Made by a program: the position numbers and the translations under genes. Of a stretch of DNA of 64,000 bases, positions 46,505 to 54,962 are shown one piece after another. Every line of letters begins with the position of its first letter. The first letter of the stretch is position 1. Below the pieces are notes generated by a model. That model had not been told where the DNA came from, searched no databases, and saw nothing but the letters and a program-made list of their open reading frames with translations. Source of the stretch: Neptuniibacter halophilus (lineage in GTDB: Bacteria > Pseudomonadota > Gammaproteobacteria > Pseudomonadales > Balneatricaceae). The stretch lies in NCBI RefSeq assembly GCF_030295765.1, contig NZ_AP027292.1, positions 2,976,001 to 3,040,000 of the forward strand, read 5' to 3'.

Positions 46505-47686
46505 TTAGCGTTCGGTCAGAGAAACGCTTTCGTTGAAGCGGTTCATCAGGAACGAAATCGTCATGTTGATAACAAAGTAAACCGCCATGGTCATAAACAC
46601 GATCTCAATCGCCTGACCGGTCTGGTTCAGGGTGGTACCGACAAATACGGTAAAAAGATCGGGGTAACCGATGGCTGTTGCCAGCGTCGAGTTTTTAACC
46701 AGACTCTGGTATTCACTGTTAAGCAGAGGCACGATCACCCGCATCGCCTGAGGAACAATGATCAGTTTCATGATCTTGCTCTCTTTCAGGCCGAGGCTGC
46801 GTGCGGCTTCGGTCTGGCCATGGGGAACTGCCTGAATGCCGGCACGTACCGCCTCGGCGATAAAGGCACCGGTATACACCGTCAGCGCGATTGTCAGCGC
46901 CATCAGTTCAGGAATGACCGTGATACCACCACGGAAGTTGAAGCCTTTCAGTGCCGGGAAGTCCCAGACAAAAGGGAACCCTGCAACTATCAGTGCCAGT
47001 AGCGGCAAGCCAAACAACAGGCCGAGGCTGGTCAGGAAAACCGGAAACTGCTGCCCGGTGTCGTCCTGGCGCTTCTTGGCCCAGCGTTTGAGGAAAAATA
47101 TGGCAGCGATGGCAGCCGCGATAGCGCCATACACGAGACCCGAACCCGGCTCACCTATCAGTCCGGGGAAATAGAGTCCGCGAACGTTGAGAAATATCGC
47201 TTCACCTATGCTCAGGCTCTGGCGGGCGCTGGGGAGCGCAGCCAGTACCGCAAAGTACCAGAAGAAAACCTGCAGCAGCAGAGGAATATTTCGAAAGGTT
47301 TCTACATAGGCCGTAGCCAGTTTGCGGATCAGCAGGTTGTGGGAGAAATGGGCAACGCCCATGATAAAGCCCACAAGAGTCGACAGCACAATACCGATGG
47401 CCGAGACCAGCAGGGTATTAAGCAGGCCAACGACAAAGGTTTTGCCGTAGGTGTGAGTCGCATCGTAGTCGATCAGCGACATCAGAATATCAAACCCGGC
47501 GGTGGTGGAGAGGAAACCATAACCACTCTGTATACCGCGGGCTTCCAGGTTGGCCATGGTATTGCTGACAATACCGTAGAAAAAATAGGCCAGACCCACA
47601 AACAGCAGTATCTGATAGATAATCGAGCGGTTACGCGGATTGTTGAAGAACGAAGGTGACGATTTCACCGGTGTCTGTTCAGTCAT
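46505..47686 (-). CDS. aapQ: General L-amino-acid ABC transporter, permease AapQ
   Basis: This 393-residue permease has the long AapQ/BztB form, with an insert between helices and the EAA loop EAARSLGLKESKIMKLIIVPQ. The start ATG 47686 (MTEQTPVKSSP) is normal. A strong stem-loop separates it from aapJ. Confidence 0.93.
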   Translation of the reverse strand: MTEQTPVKSSPSFFNNPRNRSIIYQILLFVGLAYFFYGIVSNTMANLEARGIQSGYGFLSTTAGFDILMSLIDYDATHTYGKTFVVGLLNTLLVSAIGIVLSTLVGFIMGVAHFSHNLLIRKLATAYVETFRNIPLLLQVFFWYFAVLAALPSARQSLSIGEAIFLNVRGLYFPGLIGEPGSGLVYGAIAAAIAAIFFLKRWAKKRQDDTGQQFPVFLTSLGLLFGLPLLALIVAGFPFVWDFPALKGFNFRGGITVIPELMALTIALTVYTGAFIAEAVRAGIQAVPHGQTEAARSLGLKESKIMKLIIVPQAMRVIVPLLNSEYQSLVKNSTLATAIGYPDLFTVFVGTTLNQTGQAIEIVFMTMAVYFVINMTISFLMNRFNESVSLTER

Positions 47687-47725
47687 AATTACGCACTTAA
47701 CTTCAGAAGGTTACCGACAATAACA

Positions 47726-47752
47726 ACAGAGGGACATGAAATGTCCCTCTGT
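47726..47752 (-). other. Intercistronic stem-loop between aapJ and aapQ
   Basis: ACAGAGGGACAT (47726-47737), loop GAA, ATGTCCCTCTGT (47741-47752) is a perfect 12-bp hairpin 11 nt past the aapJ stop. No U-run follows on the minus strand, so it is unlikely to be a full terminator. Similar hairpins after binding-protein genes stabilise or attenuate mRNA and raise binding-protein levels. Confidence 0.75.
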
Positions 47753-47762
47753 GGTGTCTTCT

Positions 47763-48776
47763 TTAGCGTACTGGGTTTGAGTACATAATCCCGCCCTTGT
47801 TCCACTGGGCGTTCAGACCACGGGCAATGTTCAGCGGAGAGCCGGAGCCAACGTTGCGCTCGAAGCTTTCACCGTAGTTACCCACCTGCTTAACGATGTT
47901 GTAGGCCCAGTCATTGCTGATGCCCATTTTCTCGCCGGAATCAGTATCCACGCCCATCAGACGTTTCTGTTCAGGCTTACCTTCAGATTTAGCTTTGTCA
48001 GCGTTGGCGCTGTCGATGCCAAGGAATTCAGCTTCAACCATCGCTGCCAGCGACCACTTAACAATGTTGAACCAGGCATCGTCACCCTGACGTACAACCG
48101 GGCCCAGTGGCTCTTTGGAGATCACTTCAGGCAGTACCATAGCGCCGGAAGGATCCTGCAGACCAATGCGCAGCGCGTAGAGCTGAGACTGGTCAGAGGT
48201 CAACACGTCACAACGACCGCTGTCGAAACCGGCACGGGTCTGGTCAGACGTATCGAAAGTAACTGCCTTGTAGGTAATACCGTTTGCACGGAAATAATCT
48301 GCCAGGTTCAGCTCGGTGGTGGTACCTGCCTGGATACAGACCGCAGCGCCGTCCAGTTCCAGTGCGCTGGTAACGCCCAGGTTTTTAGAAACCATGAAAC
48401 CCTGACCGTCGTAATAGTTCACGCCCGCAAAGTTCAGACCCAGAGACGTATCGCGGGTATGAGTCCAGGTCGTGTTACGCGAAAGAATATCGATTTCACC
48501 GGACTGCAGCGCGGTAAAACGCTCTTTCGCGGTCAGCGGCTTGTACTGCACTTTGCTGGCATCGCCAAACACGGCTGCTGCAACTGCACGGCATACGTCT
48601 ACATCGAGACCGCTCCACTGGCCATTTTCATCCTTCTGGGAAAAACCCGCCAGACCCGTACTCACACCACAGGAAACACTGCCCCGCGCCTGTACGTCTT
48701 CCAGTGTGGCAGCCTGGACACCGAATGCCATACCAAGAGCCAAACCTGTAGCGATTACTGAGGTAAGTCTTTTCAT
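47763..48776 (-). CDS. aapJ: General L-amino-acid ABC transporter, periplasmic binding protein
   Basis: This 337-residue periplasmic protein has a signal peptide (KRLTSVIATGLALGMAFGVQA) and a binding domain with VSCGVSTGLAGFSQKDENG, DVDVCRAVAAAVFGD and NTTWTHTRDTSLGLNF. It binds a broad range of L-amino acids in relatives. A GGAGA ribosome site is 7 nt before the ATG. It heads the aapJQMP operon. Confidence 0.95.
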   Translation of the reverse strand: MKRLTSVIATGLALGMAFGVQAATLEDVQARGSVSCGVSTGLAGFSQKDENGQWSGLDVDVCRAVAAAVFGDASKVQYKPLTAKERFTALQSGEIDILSRNTTWTHTRDTSLGLNFAGVNYYDGQGFMVSKNLGVTSALELDGAAVCIQAGTTTELNLADYFRANGITYKAVTFDTSDQTRAGFDSGRCDVLTSDQSQLYALRIGLQDPSGAMVLPEVISKEPLGPVVRQGDDAWFNIVKWSLAAMVEAEFLGIDSANADKAKSEGKPEQKRLMGVDTDSGEKMGISNDWAYNIVKQVGNYGESFERNVGSGSPLNIARGLNAQWNKGGIMYSNPVR

Positions 48777-49050
48777 TCTATCTCTCCGTTTTTTTAGGCG
48801 ATGTTGCCAAAAGCTCTGTTGTTATTTTTTTTAAATAATATAGCGAACAGAATTAATAAAATAACGCTTACTAAGAAACCTAGCAGAATATATACCAACC
48901 CGCCGGTCAAATTAGACTTTAGTATTAGTTTTGCTCTAGGCCTTTAGTTATAGGGGGTGTGGCGTATTACGCATGTTTCTAATATGCACAACGCCTGCCT
49001 GCATTTGGTGCCCGGCGCACCAAAATGAGCAATTAACTTATTGGCCTGAA

Positions 49051-49083
49051 TGAAAATGTTAGTACATTTGAGTGAAAATGTTA
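49051..49083. repeat. Direct repeat TGAAAATGTTA, 22-bp period
   Basis: TGAAAATGTTA occurs at 49051-49061 and 49073-49083. The copies are spaced 22 bp, two helical turns, which suits a dimer binding on one face of the DNA. It lies about 60 nt upstream of the speE -35, so an activator site is a plausible reading. Confidence 0.5.
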
Positions 49084-49118
49084 CCTCGGGTGGAGCAGAT
49101 AAAATTGTCTTAACTGCT

Positions 49119-49146
49119 TTGTTTTTAACCGGTTTAGGGGTATAAA
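49119..49146 (+). promoter_or_regulatory. Promoter of speE
   Basis: TTGTTT (49119-49124), a 16-nt spacer and TATAAA (49141-49146) form a likely sigma-70 promoter; start near 49153 gives a leader of about 100 nt containing the upstream ORF. Confidence 0.5.
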
Positions 49147-49180
49147 TGCGCGCCGGTCAGACCTGTTCGCGGGAGGGCCG

Positions 49181-49243
49181 ATGAATAACCTTTTTATAAA
49201 TCCGATCTGGTCTATGCTGATTTCCACAGGCCACCGGAGTTGA
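49181..49243 (+). CDS. Upstream ORF / putative leader peptide before speE (20 codons)
   Basis: ATG 49181 is placed 5 nt behind GGGAGG (49171-49176), which is the best Shine-Dalgarno in the region. The frame gives 20 residues ([20 protein letters not shown]) and a TGA at 49241-49243, only 10 nt before speE ATG 49254. speE's own ribosome site (TGAGAG) overlaps this stop. The arrangement fits translational coupling or a sensing leader peptide, as known for other polyamine genes (e.g. SpeFL in enterobacteria). Expression is inferred; chance cannot be ruled out. Confidence 0.5.
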   Translation: MNNLFINPIWSMLISTGHRS

Positions 49244-49253
49244 GAGAAAACTG

Positions 49254-50108
49254 ATGACAAATACTTACAAAGAAACCCTGCACAAGGGCTATGGTCAGGC
49301 TTTTGATGTTGAGGAAGTGTTGTTTGAGCAGCAGACCGATTCCTGGCATCTGATTATTTTCCGCAACCCGGTGTATGGCACGGTAATGGCGTTGGACGGC
49401 ATTATCCAGACAACCGAACGTGACGAGTTTGTTTACCATGAAATGCTGACCCACGTACCGATTCTGGCCCACGGCAATGCTAAGCGTGTCCTGATTATCG
49501 GCGGCGGTGATGGCGGGATCCTGCGTGAAGTCTGCCGGCATCAGTCTGTTGAGCATGTCACTCAGGTTGAGATCGATCAGGCTGTGATCGATATGTGTAA
49601 AGAGTACCTGCCGAAGCATTCTGCGGGCGCTTTTGATGATCCGCGTGCAAACATCGTGATTGCTGACGGAGTCGAGTACGTTAATCAGACTGACGAGAAA
49701 TTTGATGTCATTATCTCTGACTGCACCGATCCGGTGGGGCCGGGTGAGGTGCTGTTTTCCAGCCGTTTCTATGAAGGTTGTAAAGGCCTGCTGAACGAAG
49801 GCGGTATATTCGTTGCCCAGAACGGCGTACCGTTCCTGCAGCAGGATGAGGTGATTACGACCCGTCGTCGTCTGAGCCCTTACTTTGCTGACCAGAGCTT
49901 CTATGTGGCTGCGGTACCAACCTATATCGGCGGGGTCATGACACTGGCCTGGGGGTCTGATAATCCGGCCCTGCGTCAGCTTGATCTGGCTGAGCTGGAG
50001 AAGCGTTACGCGGCCAGCGGTATCAAGACCCGTTACTATAACCCGCAGAGTCATCTGGGCTGTTTCGGTCTGCCTCAGTACCTGCTGGATGCACTGGAAC
50101 AGGCCTGA
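49254..50108 (+). CDS. speE: Polyamine aminopropyltransferase (spermidine synthase)
   Basis: SpeE transfers an aminopropyl group from decarboxylated SAM to putrescine. The 284-residue protein has [14 protein letters not shown] (SAM-binding), [35 protein letters not shown] (catalytic Asp), and the C-terminal [15 protein letters not shown] start. ATG 49254 gives the standard N-terminus. No speD follows; decarboxylated SAM must be made elsewhere. It is followed by a strong terminator. Confidence 0.96.
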   Translation: MTNTYKETLHKGYGQAFDVEEVLFEQQTDSWHLIIFRNPVYGTVMALDGIIQTTERDEFVYHEMLTHVPILAHGNAKRVLIIGGGDGGILREVCRHQSVEHVTQVEIDQAVIDMCKEYLPKHSAGAFDDPRANIVIADGVEYVNQTDEKFDVIISDCTDPVGPGEVLFSSRFYEGCKGLLNEGGIFVAQNGVPFLQQDEVITTRRRLSPYFADQSFYVAAVPTYIGGVMTLAWGSDNPALRQLDLAELEKRYAASGIKTRYYNPQSHLGCFGLPQYLLDALEQA

Positions 50109-50126
50109 TATTCAGGCAAGACCCGT

Positions 50127-50159
50127 GGCCGGTTCAGGGATGCCTGAACCGGCCTTTTT
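50127..50159 (+). terminator. Terminator of speE
   Basis: GGCCGGTTCAGG (50127-50138), loop GATG, CCTGAACCGGCC (50143-50154), then TTTTT. The 12-bp GC-rich stem makes it very strong. Confidence 0.92.
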
Positions 50160-50203
50160 ATTTCTGTTAACCTTGGTGGTCTGAGTAACTGGTTAAGATA
50201 TTT

Positions 50204-51376
50204 ATGACGCAACAAGGCAACTACCTTCGCCTGTCGGGATTTTATTTTTTCTATTTTGCCCTGCTGGGTGCGCTGGTTCCTTACTGGAGCCTTTACCTGA
50301 CCTCCTTCGGATTTACCGCCCAGACCATCGGCAGCCTGATGGCGATGCTACATGTGTCGCGAATTGTAGCGCCTAATCTCTGGGGCTGGCTTGCTGACCG
50401 CAGTGGCCGACGGGTACAGATTGTCCGCTTTGGCGCACTGATGACCTGTATTCTGTTTCTGGCTATTTTCTTTCAGGAAGGGGCCCTTGGCATCGGTCTG
50501 GTGATGCTGGGTTTCAGCTTTTTCTGGAACGCTGTGTTACCGCAGTTTGAAGTGATAACCCTGAATCAGCTCGGACAGGAAAAATCCCGTTACAGTCAGA
50601 TTCGTCTCTGGGGATCGATCGGTTTTATTATTACCGTGTCCGGGATAGGCGCCTTGCTGGATCTGATCAGTATACGCTGGCTGCCCTGGCTGATGCTGGG
50701 GCTGATGTTGCTGATCTGGTTGAACACCCTGTTGATACCGGAGGAAGATCCGGTACCGGTTGATCCGCAACAGAGGGGGGCGGGGCAGGGGTTTTCAGAG
50801 TTATTGCTGCGGCCTCAGGTACTGGCTTTTTTCATCATCTGCTTCCTGGTTCAGTTTGGGCATGGCGCTTATTACACCTTCTACTCGGTTCTGATGGTTG
50901 AGGTGGGGTTCACCCGGGCGGAGGTGGGAATGCTCTGGGCGATCGGCGTGGTTGCCGAAGTGATCGTGTTTATCTTTATGCACCGGCTGCAACAGCGCTG
51001 GGGACTTCGCCGGATTATGCTGATCAGCCTGTTGCTCTGTGTGATCCGCTGGCTGCTGATCGGTTTTTTGCCTCAGCAGTTACCGCTGATGCTGCTGGCG
51101 CAGACCTTTCATGCCGCCACCTTTGGTTGCCTGCATGCGGTGGGTATCGCACTGGTTCATCACTATTTTACCTCGCGTACACAAGGGCAGGGCCAGGCGC
51201 TGTTTTCCAGTTTCGGATTTGGGCTCGGCGGTGCATCCGGGGCCTATGTCAGCGGTGTGCTGTGGGGCAGCTTCGGTGCCGGTGTTACTTTCGGCGTGTC
51301 GGCACTGGCCAGTTCTGTCGCGATTGTGTTGGCACTGATATGGATTTATCCGGAAAAAGTGCAGCAAAACAATTGA
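50204..51376 (+). CDS. MFS transporter (HcaT / 3-phenylpropionate permease-like)
   Basis: This 390-residue protein has 12 predicted membrane segments and the HcaT-type start RLSGFYFFYFALLGALVPYWSLYL, with the MFS loop WGWLADRSGRR after helix 2. It belongs to the MFS_1-like group that includes HcaT and nucleoside-type carriers. The substrate is not predictable from sequence. It lies alone behind the speE terminator. Confidence 0.85.
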   Translation: MTQQGNYLRLSGFYFFYFALLGALVPYWSLYLTSFGFTAQTIGSLMAMLHVSRIVAPNLWGWLADRSGRRVQIVRFGALMTCILFLAIFFQEGALGIGLVMLGFSFFWNAVLPQFEVITLNQLGQEKSRYSQIRLWGSIGFIITVSGIGALLDLISIRWLPWLMLGLMLLIWLNTLLIPEEDPVPVDPQQRGAGQGFSELLLRPQVLAFFIICFLVQFGHGAYYTFYSVLMVEVGFTRAEVGMLWAIGVVAEVIVFIFMHRLQQRWGLRRIMLISLLLCVIRWLLIGFLPQQLPLMLLAQTFHAATFGCLHAVGIALVHHYFTSRTQGQGQALFSSFGFGLGGASGAYVSGVLWGSFGAGVTFGVSALASSVAIVLALIWIYPEKVQQNN

Positions 51377-51449
51377 TTTGATTATTTTGCACTGCCGTAG
51401 TTTTGCTATAGGATTAGAATACTATTCGGCCTGGTAAAGGAGTCAGGGT

Positions 51450-51713
51450 GTGAAGTTCAAAATCGATATTGATATGTCCCCGGAAGAACTGCGAAAGGTG
51501 CTGGGTTTGCCAGATGTGCAGAAATTTCAGCAGGATATGATGGACAAGATTACTGAACAGATGGAAGCCGGAGTGGATGGCTATGACCCTCTGACTCTCT
51601 TCAAGCCCTACCTGACCAGCGGTTTAGGTTCTATGGAAGCGCTGCAAAAATTGATGATGGGGATCATGACCTCAGGTCTGGGCGGTTCCGGTTCTGATAA
51701 TAAAAAAGACTGA
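51450..51713 (+). CDS. DUF6489-type small protein upstream of phaR
   Basis: This 87-residue protein is a small conserved family I recognise by pattern only: MKFKIDIDMSPEELRKVLGLPDVQKFQQDMM, ending in a glycine/serine-rich tail. Start is GTG 51450 behind a near-ideal AAAGGAG (7 nt). It is 10 nt upstream of phaR, so the two form an operon. Its short helical nature and context suggest a PHA-granule-associated or regulatory role, which is inference only. Confidence 0.75.
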   Translation: MKFKIDIDMSPEELRKVLGLPDVQKFQQDMMDKITEQMEAGVDGYDPLTLFKPYLTSGLGSMEALQKLMMGIMTSGLGGSGSDNKKD

Positions 51714-51723
51714 TCCAGGCAAC

Positions 51724-52242
51724 GTGATCAGAGATACCCAAGGGAATGTTACAAGAGAGATTAGTGCATTGCGTATTTTAAGAAAGTATACAAACCGCCG
51801 TTTGTACGACACCTCACGCAGTTGCTACGTCACACTGGATGACGTCAAACAACTGGTACTGAATGGTGAAGCCTTTAAGGTTGAAGATTCTAAAACGGGC
51901 AATGATCTGACCCGGAATATCCTGCTGCAGATTATCAGTGAGCAGGAAGCGCAAGGGCACGGTACCCTGCTGACTAATCAGGTGCTGCAACAGTTGATTC
52001 GTTTCTACGGAGACAGCATGCAGGGAATGATGAGCCAGTACCTTGAGCAGAGTATAGCGTCATTCCTGGAGCACCAGGACCGTATCCGTGAGCAGATGCA
52101 GACCATGATGGGCGCGGCGAATCCGCTGACCATGATGAACCGCATTGCCGACCGCAATATGCAGATGTGGGGCATGTTCCAGGCGGGTGAGCAGGACGCA
52201 CCGCCGACCCAGAACGAAGAGCCGGAAGATAAACCTAAGTAA
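51724..52242 (+). CDS. phaR: Polyhydroxyalkanoate synthesis regulator PhaR
   Basis: PhaR binds DNA and PHA granules and represses phasin synthesis until polymer is present. The N-terminal domain has the hallmark ILRKYTNRRLYDTSRSCYV and the following LDDVKQLVLNGEAFKVEDSKTGNDLTR; a helical C-terminal part (QGMMSQYLEQSIASFLEHQ) follows. Start GTG 51724 gives 172 residues; TTG 51769 behind AAGAGAG is an alternative that begins nearer to the conserved part. phaC is 36 kb away. Confidence 0.94.
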   Translation: MIRDTQGNVTREISALRILRKYTNRRLYDTSRSCYVTLDDVKQLVLNGEAFKVEDSKTGNDLTRNILLQIISEQEAQGHGTLLTNQVLQQLIRFYGDSMQGMMSQYLEQSIASFLEHQDRIREQMQTMMGAANPLTMMNRIADRNMQMWGMFQAGEQDAPPTQNEEPEDKPK

Positions 52243-52285
52243 TGTTCCGGCCTTGCAGGGACAGCTTCCCTGCATAGCACGCCAC

Positions 52286-52319
52286 AAAAAATACCCGCTA
52301 TAGATGCGGGTATTTTTTT
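52286..52319. terminator. Bidirectional terminator phaR / LuxR gene
   Basis: AAAAAATACCCGC (52286-52298) and GCGGGTATTTTTT (52306-52318) form a 13-bp stem with A- and T-runs on both sides of a 7-nt loop. Confidence 0.9.
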
Positions 52320-52347
52320 ATCTGTCAGGTAGCCGCGCTGACGTTAT

Positions 52348-53169
52348 TCAGGCGGATGCCGCAGCCGCTTCCAGTTCGTTGAGGTGAGCGAGGAACAGGG
52401 TGAAGATCTCCGACTGCGTGGAGGTGTTAAGCCGGGTATGAATGTTTTTGCGATGGACCTTGACCGTGCCCAGGCTGATATTCAGCATGCTGGCAATCGC
52501 CTTTGAGGAGTGTCCCTGCAGGATCAGGCCGGAAATTTCCTGCTCCCGCCGGGTCAGCACGCCGCTGCCAAAGGTGTTCAGGGCCTGTTTCATGGCGCTG
52601 TCGGATTTCTCGTACTTAACGTATTCCTGAGACTGCGACAGCCAGAACTGACGGACCAGCGCGTTGATCACCGGGTAGGCTTCCTGCAGGCGATGCAGTT
52701 CAGCCCGGGTAATGGTGCCGAGATTAGTTTTACGACCCAGAGAGATCGAGCAGTTGACGCCCTGATTAAGTTCAATGATCAGGTTGATCTCGTCGACCAG
52801 ATCAAAGTTTTTGTAGCAGTTCTGATAATACTCCGAGGTTTCAAACGAGTCGGGGGCTATTTCGACCAGACGGCTGACCTGCGGTGTGTTGCCCGCCTGA
52901 ATACTGTTAAACAGCGGGTCGAGTACATAAGCTTTGCTCAGGTAGTTACGCAGTGTCGGGCTTTGCTCAGCCGGATCGCTGGGGTGAAGAATGATCGGCC
53001 TGAGGGATTTTTTGAAAGTCACCATCAGGATGGTGTCGAAATGGCAGAGGGTCGAGAGGTAGTCTTCCAGTGCCTTCGGAAAGCTGCGCAGGCGAGTATG
53101 GTCAATCAAAGACGCCAGGTGTTTGTAACAATCGGCTGAATTGCGTTCCTGGTGGTGTCGTTGAATCAT
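52348..53169 (-). CDS. LuxR-family transcriptional regulator
   Basis: This 273-residue protein has a C-terminal LuxR/GerE HTH (LTRREQEISGLILQGHSSKA, IASMLNISLGTVKVHRKNIH) and an unrecognised N-terminal sensory domain of about 190 residues that lacks the conserved acyl-homoserine-lactone pocket pattern as far as I can see. It stands alone, next to the spuC-like gene on the same strand with a terminator between. It may control polyamine or nitrogen genes nearby, by position only. Confidence 0.88.
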   Translation of the reverse strand: MIQRHHQERNSADCYKHLASLIDHTRLRSFPKALEDYLSTLCHFDTILMVTFKKSLRPIILHPSDPAEQSPTLRNYLSKAYVLDPLFNSIQAGNTPQVSRLVEIAPDSFETSEYYQNCYKNFDLVDEINLIIELNQGVNCSISLGRKTNLGTITRAELHRLQEAYPVINALVRQFWLSQSQEYVKYEKSDSAMKQALNTFGSGVLTRREQEISGLILQGHSSKAIASMLNISLGTVKVHRKNIHTRLNTSTQSEIFTLFLAHLNELEAAAASA

Positions 53170-53249
53170 AGATGCCCCTTAACCTGACTCGATATGCTGG
53201 TTCGTGATTAAGTGAAATTATCCGGTATGCTTTTTAGTTTAGCCAGAAC

Positions 53250-53276
53250 AAAAAAAACGGCGGTGTTGCCACCGCC
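53250..53276 (-). terminator. Terminator of the spuC-like gene
   Basis: GGCGGTG (53259-53265) and CACCGCC (53270-53276), read leftward, are followed by CGTTTTTTTT. It lies 65 nt past the spuC stop. Confidence 0.85.
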
Positions 53277-53340
53277 AGTAAAAGAGAGCTTCAAGTCAGA
53301 TCGGTCAACGTAACTGGCAGGAAGCTCTGTACAGTAGCCG

Positions 53341-54723
53341 TTAAGAAACGGACTCCAGAGTGAGATCAAAACAGTGACGTGCTTTTTCGCACAGCTCGTC
53401 AACTTCATCGCGGCTGATCACCAGTGGTGGTGACAGCACCATACGGCTGCCAACTGCACGCATGATCAGGCCGTTGCTGAAGCAGTGGTCACGGCAGATC
53501 AGGCCGATATCGATATCATCGCCAAACAGCTCTTTGGTTTCTTTGTCTTTAACCAGAGCGATACCTGCGACCAGACCGACGCCTTCAATGTGTCCAACCA
53601 GTGGGTGGTCGGCCAGCGCTTCGCGCAGTTTCTGCTGGAAGTAAGGGCCGATGTCGTCAGCCACATACTCAACGATCTTTTCTTCCTTCATCAGGCGGAT
53701 GTTGGCAATTGCAACCGCTGCGGACACCGGGTGACCGGAGTACGTAAAGCCGTGGTTGAAATCATCATCATGCTCGATCAGTGCGTTGGCGATACGTCCG
53801 CCAACGGCGACAGCAGCGATTGGCAGGTAGCCGGAAGACAGGCCCTTCGCCATGGAGATAATGTCCGGCGTGATGCCCAGCGTTTCGCTGCCAAACCAGC
53901 TACCGGTACGGCCGAAGCCACAGATCACTTCGTCGGCTGCCAGCAGAATGTCATATTTTTTACAGATCTTCTGGATTTCCGCCCAGTAGTTAGCAGGCGG
54001 AACGATAACACCGCCAGCACCCTGAATCGGCTCGCCAACGAAGGCTGCCACGTTATCGGGGCCGACTTCCAGAATCTTCTCTTCCAGTGCTTTAGCGCAG
54101 GCAATACCGAACTCTTCTTCGCTCATGTCGCCGGCTTCGCCGTACCAGTATGGCTGACGGATACGTTCGATATTTGGTACCAGCGGTGCGCCCTGTTTGT
54201 GCATACCGGTCATGCCGCCCAGGCTGGTGCCACCTACAGTACTGCCGTGGTAAGCGTTTTCACGGCTGATCAGGATGTTGCGGTAAGGCTTGCCTTTAAT
54301 GGCCCAGTACTGGCGAACCAGACGAATAATGGTGTCGATCGCCTCTGAACCGGAGTTAGCAAAGAAGATGTGGTTCAGGTCACCCGGCGTCACACTGGCA
54401 ATCTCTTTCGCCAGTTCTGCTGCAGGTGTATGTGTAGTCTGGAAGAACGTGTTGTAGTAAGCCAGCTCATTCATCTGCTGAGTTGCTGCTTCAACCAGTT
54501 CTTTTCGACCGTAGCCCATGTTAACGCACCACAGACCAGCCATACCGTCGAGGATTTTATTGCCTTCACTGTCCCACAGATAGACGCCTTCGCCGCGTGT
54601 AATAACACGGGCACCTTTTTTATTCAGCGCGCCGGTATTGGTAAACGGGTGCAGATGATGTTCAGCATCGAGCGCCTGAATTTCGGCAGTGCTGACAGCG
54701 GAGGTGTTTTTATCGTCTAGCAT
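53341..54723 (-). CDS. spuC: Polyamine (putrescine/cadaverine):pyruvate aminotransferase, SpuC-like
   Basis: This class III PLP aminotransferase of 460 residues transfers the amino group of diamines (or beta-alanine/GABA-type amines) to pyruvate. Features are MAGLWCVNMGYGR, FFANSGSEAIDTIIRL, RENAYHGSTVGG, the LLAADEVICGFGRTG aspartate, and the PLP lysine K293 in SMAKGLSSGYLP. Close resemblance to Pseudomonas SpuC supports a putrescine role; substrate is inferred. GGGAGAAAGAG precedes ATG 54723. Two TGTGATCA-type operator sites lie 64 and 120 nt upstream. Confidence 0.92.
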   Translation of the reverse strand: MLDDKNTSAVSTAEIQALDAEHHLHPFTNTGALNKKGARVITRGEGVYLWDSEGNKILDGMAGLWCVNMGYGRKELVEAATQQMNELAYYNTFFQTTHTPAAELAKEIASVTPGDLNHIFFANSGSEAIDTIIRLVRQYWAIKGKPYRNILISRENAYHGSTVGGTSLGGMTGMHKQGAPLVPNIERIRQPYWYGEAGDMSEEEFGIACAKALEEKILEVGPDNVAAFVGEPIQGAGGVIVPPANYWAEIQKICKKYDILLAADEVICGFGRTGSWFGSETLGITPDIISMAKGLSSGYLPIAAVAVGGRIANALIEHDDDFNHGFTYSGHPVSAAVAIANIRLMKEEKIVEYVADDIGPYFQQKLREALADHPLVGHIEGVGLVAGIALVKDKETKELFGDDIDIGLICRDHCFSNGLIMRAVGSRMVLSPPLVISRDEVDELCEKARHCFDLTLESVS

Positions 54724-54786
54724 CTCTTTCTCCCAACAAGGCTTAGCAGTGAACTGAAAGCCTGACTCTTGGCAAAGTTGATTTTA

Positions 54787-54800
54787 TTTTGTGATCAAAT
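54787..54800. promoter_or_regulatory. GntR-type operator candidate, spuC proximal
   Basis: TTTTGTGATCAAAT shares the TGTGATCA core with four other sites in this locus. Its GATC centre (54793-54796) is 70 nt upstream of the spuC start, and the right half is imperfect. Confidence 0.5.
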
Positions 54801-54842
54801 TATTGCCCGGTGAAAGGGCGTTCACTCGATCTGTTGATTGGA

Positions 54843-54858
54843 TTTTGTGATCACAAAA
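54843..54858. promoter_or_regulatory. GntR-type operator candidate, spuC distal
   Basis: TTTTGTGATCACAAAA is a perfect 16-bp palindrome in the gap between the gntR terminator and spuC. It is the strongest of the five related sites. Confidence 0.6.
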
Positions 54859-54903
54859 CTTAAAAGTCAACATAAATTATTCAGATGAATTTGCAAAAAA
54901 GAT

Positions 54904-54931
54904 AAAAAAACGGCACCTGAAAAGTGCCGTT
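54904..54931 (-). terminator. Terminator of the GntR gene
   Basis: AACGGCAC (54909-54916) and GTGCCGTT (54924-54931), followed on the minus strand by TTTTTTT (54904-54910), lie 32 nt past the gntR stop. Confidence 0.85.
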
Positions 54932-54962
54932 CAGAAGAAAAAACAGGGCTGAAACAGTGTCG

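Larger units (their letters stand above)
48777..49253. other. Divergent regulatory region aapJ / speE
   Basis: This 477-nt gap carries the aap promoter area (AT-rich, 48820-48890), an inverted repeat TTTGGTGC / GCACCAAA (49004-49024), an 11-bp direct repeat, the speE promoter and a 20-codon upstream ORF. No NtrC or sigma-54 site can be supported. Confidence 0.55.

Noticed and set aside
49004..49024. TTTGGTGC/GCACCAAA inverted repeat as an NtrC or sigma-54 element for aap
   Set aside because: The half-sites are in the opposite order to the NtrC consensus (TGCAC...GTGCA), and the minus-strand GGCAC/TGC pair is 1-2 nt too close for a -24/-12 promoter.
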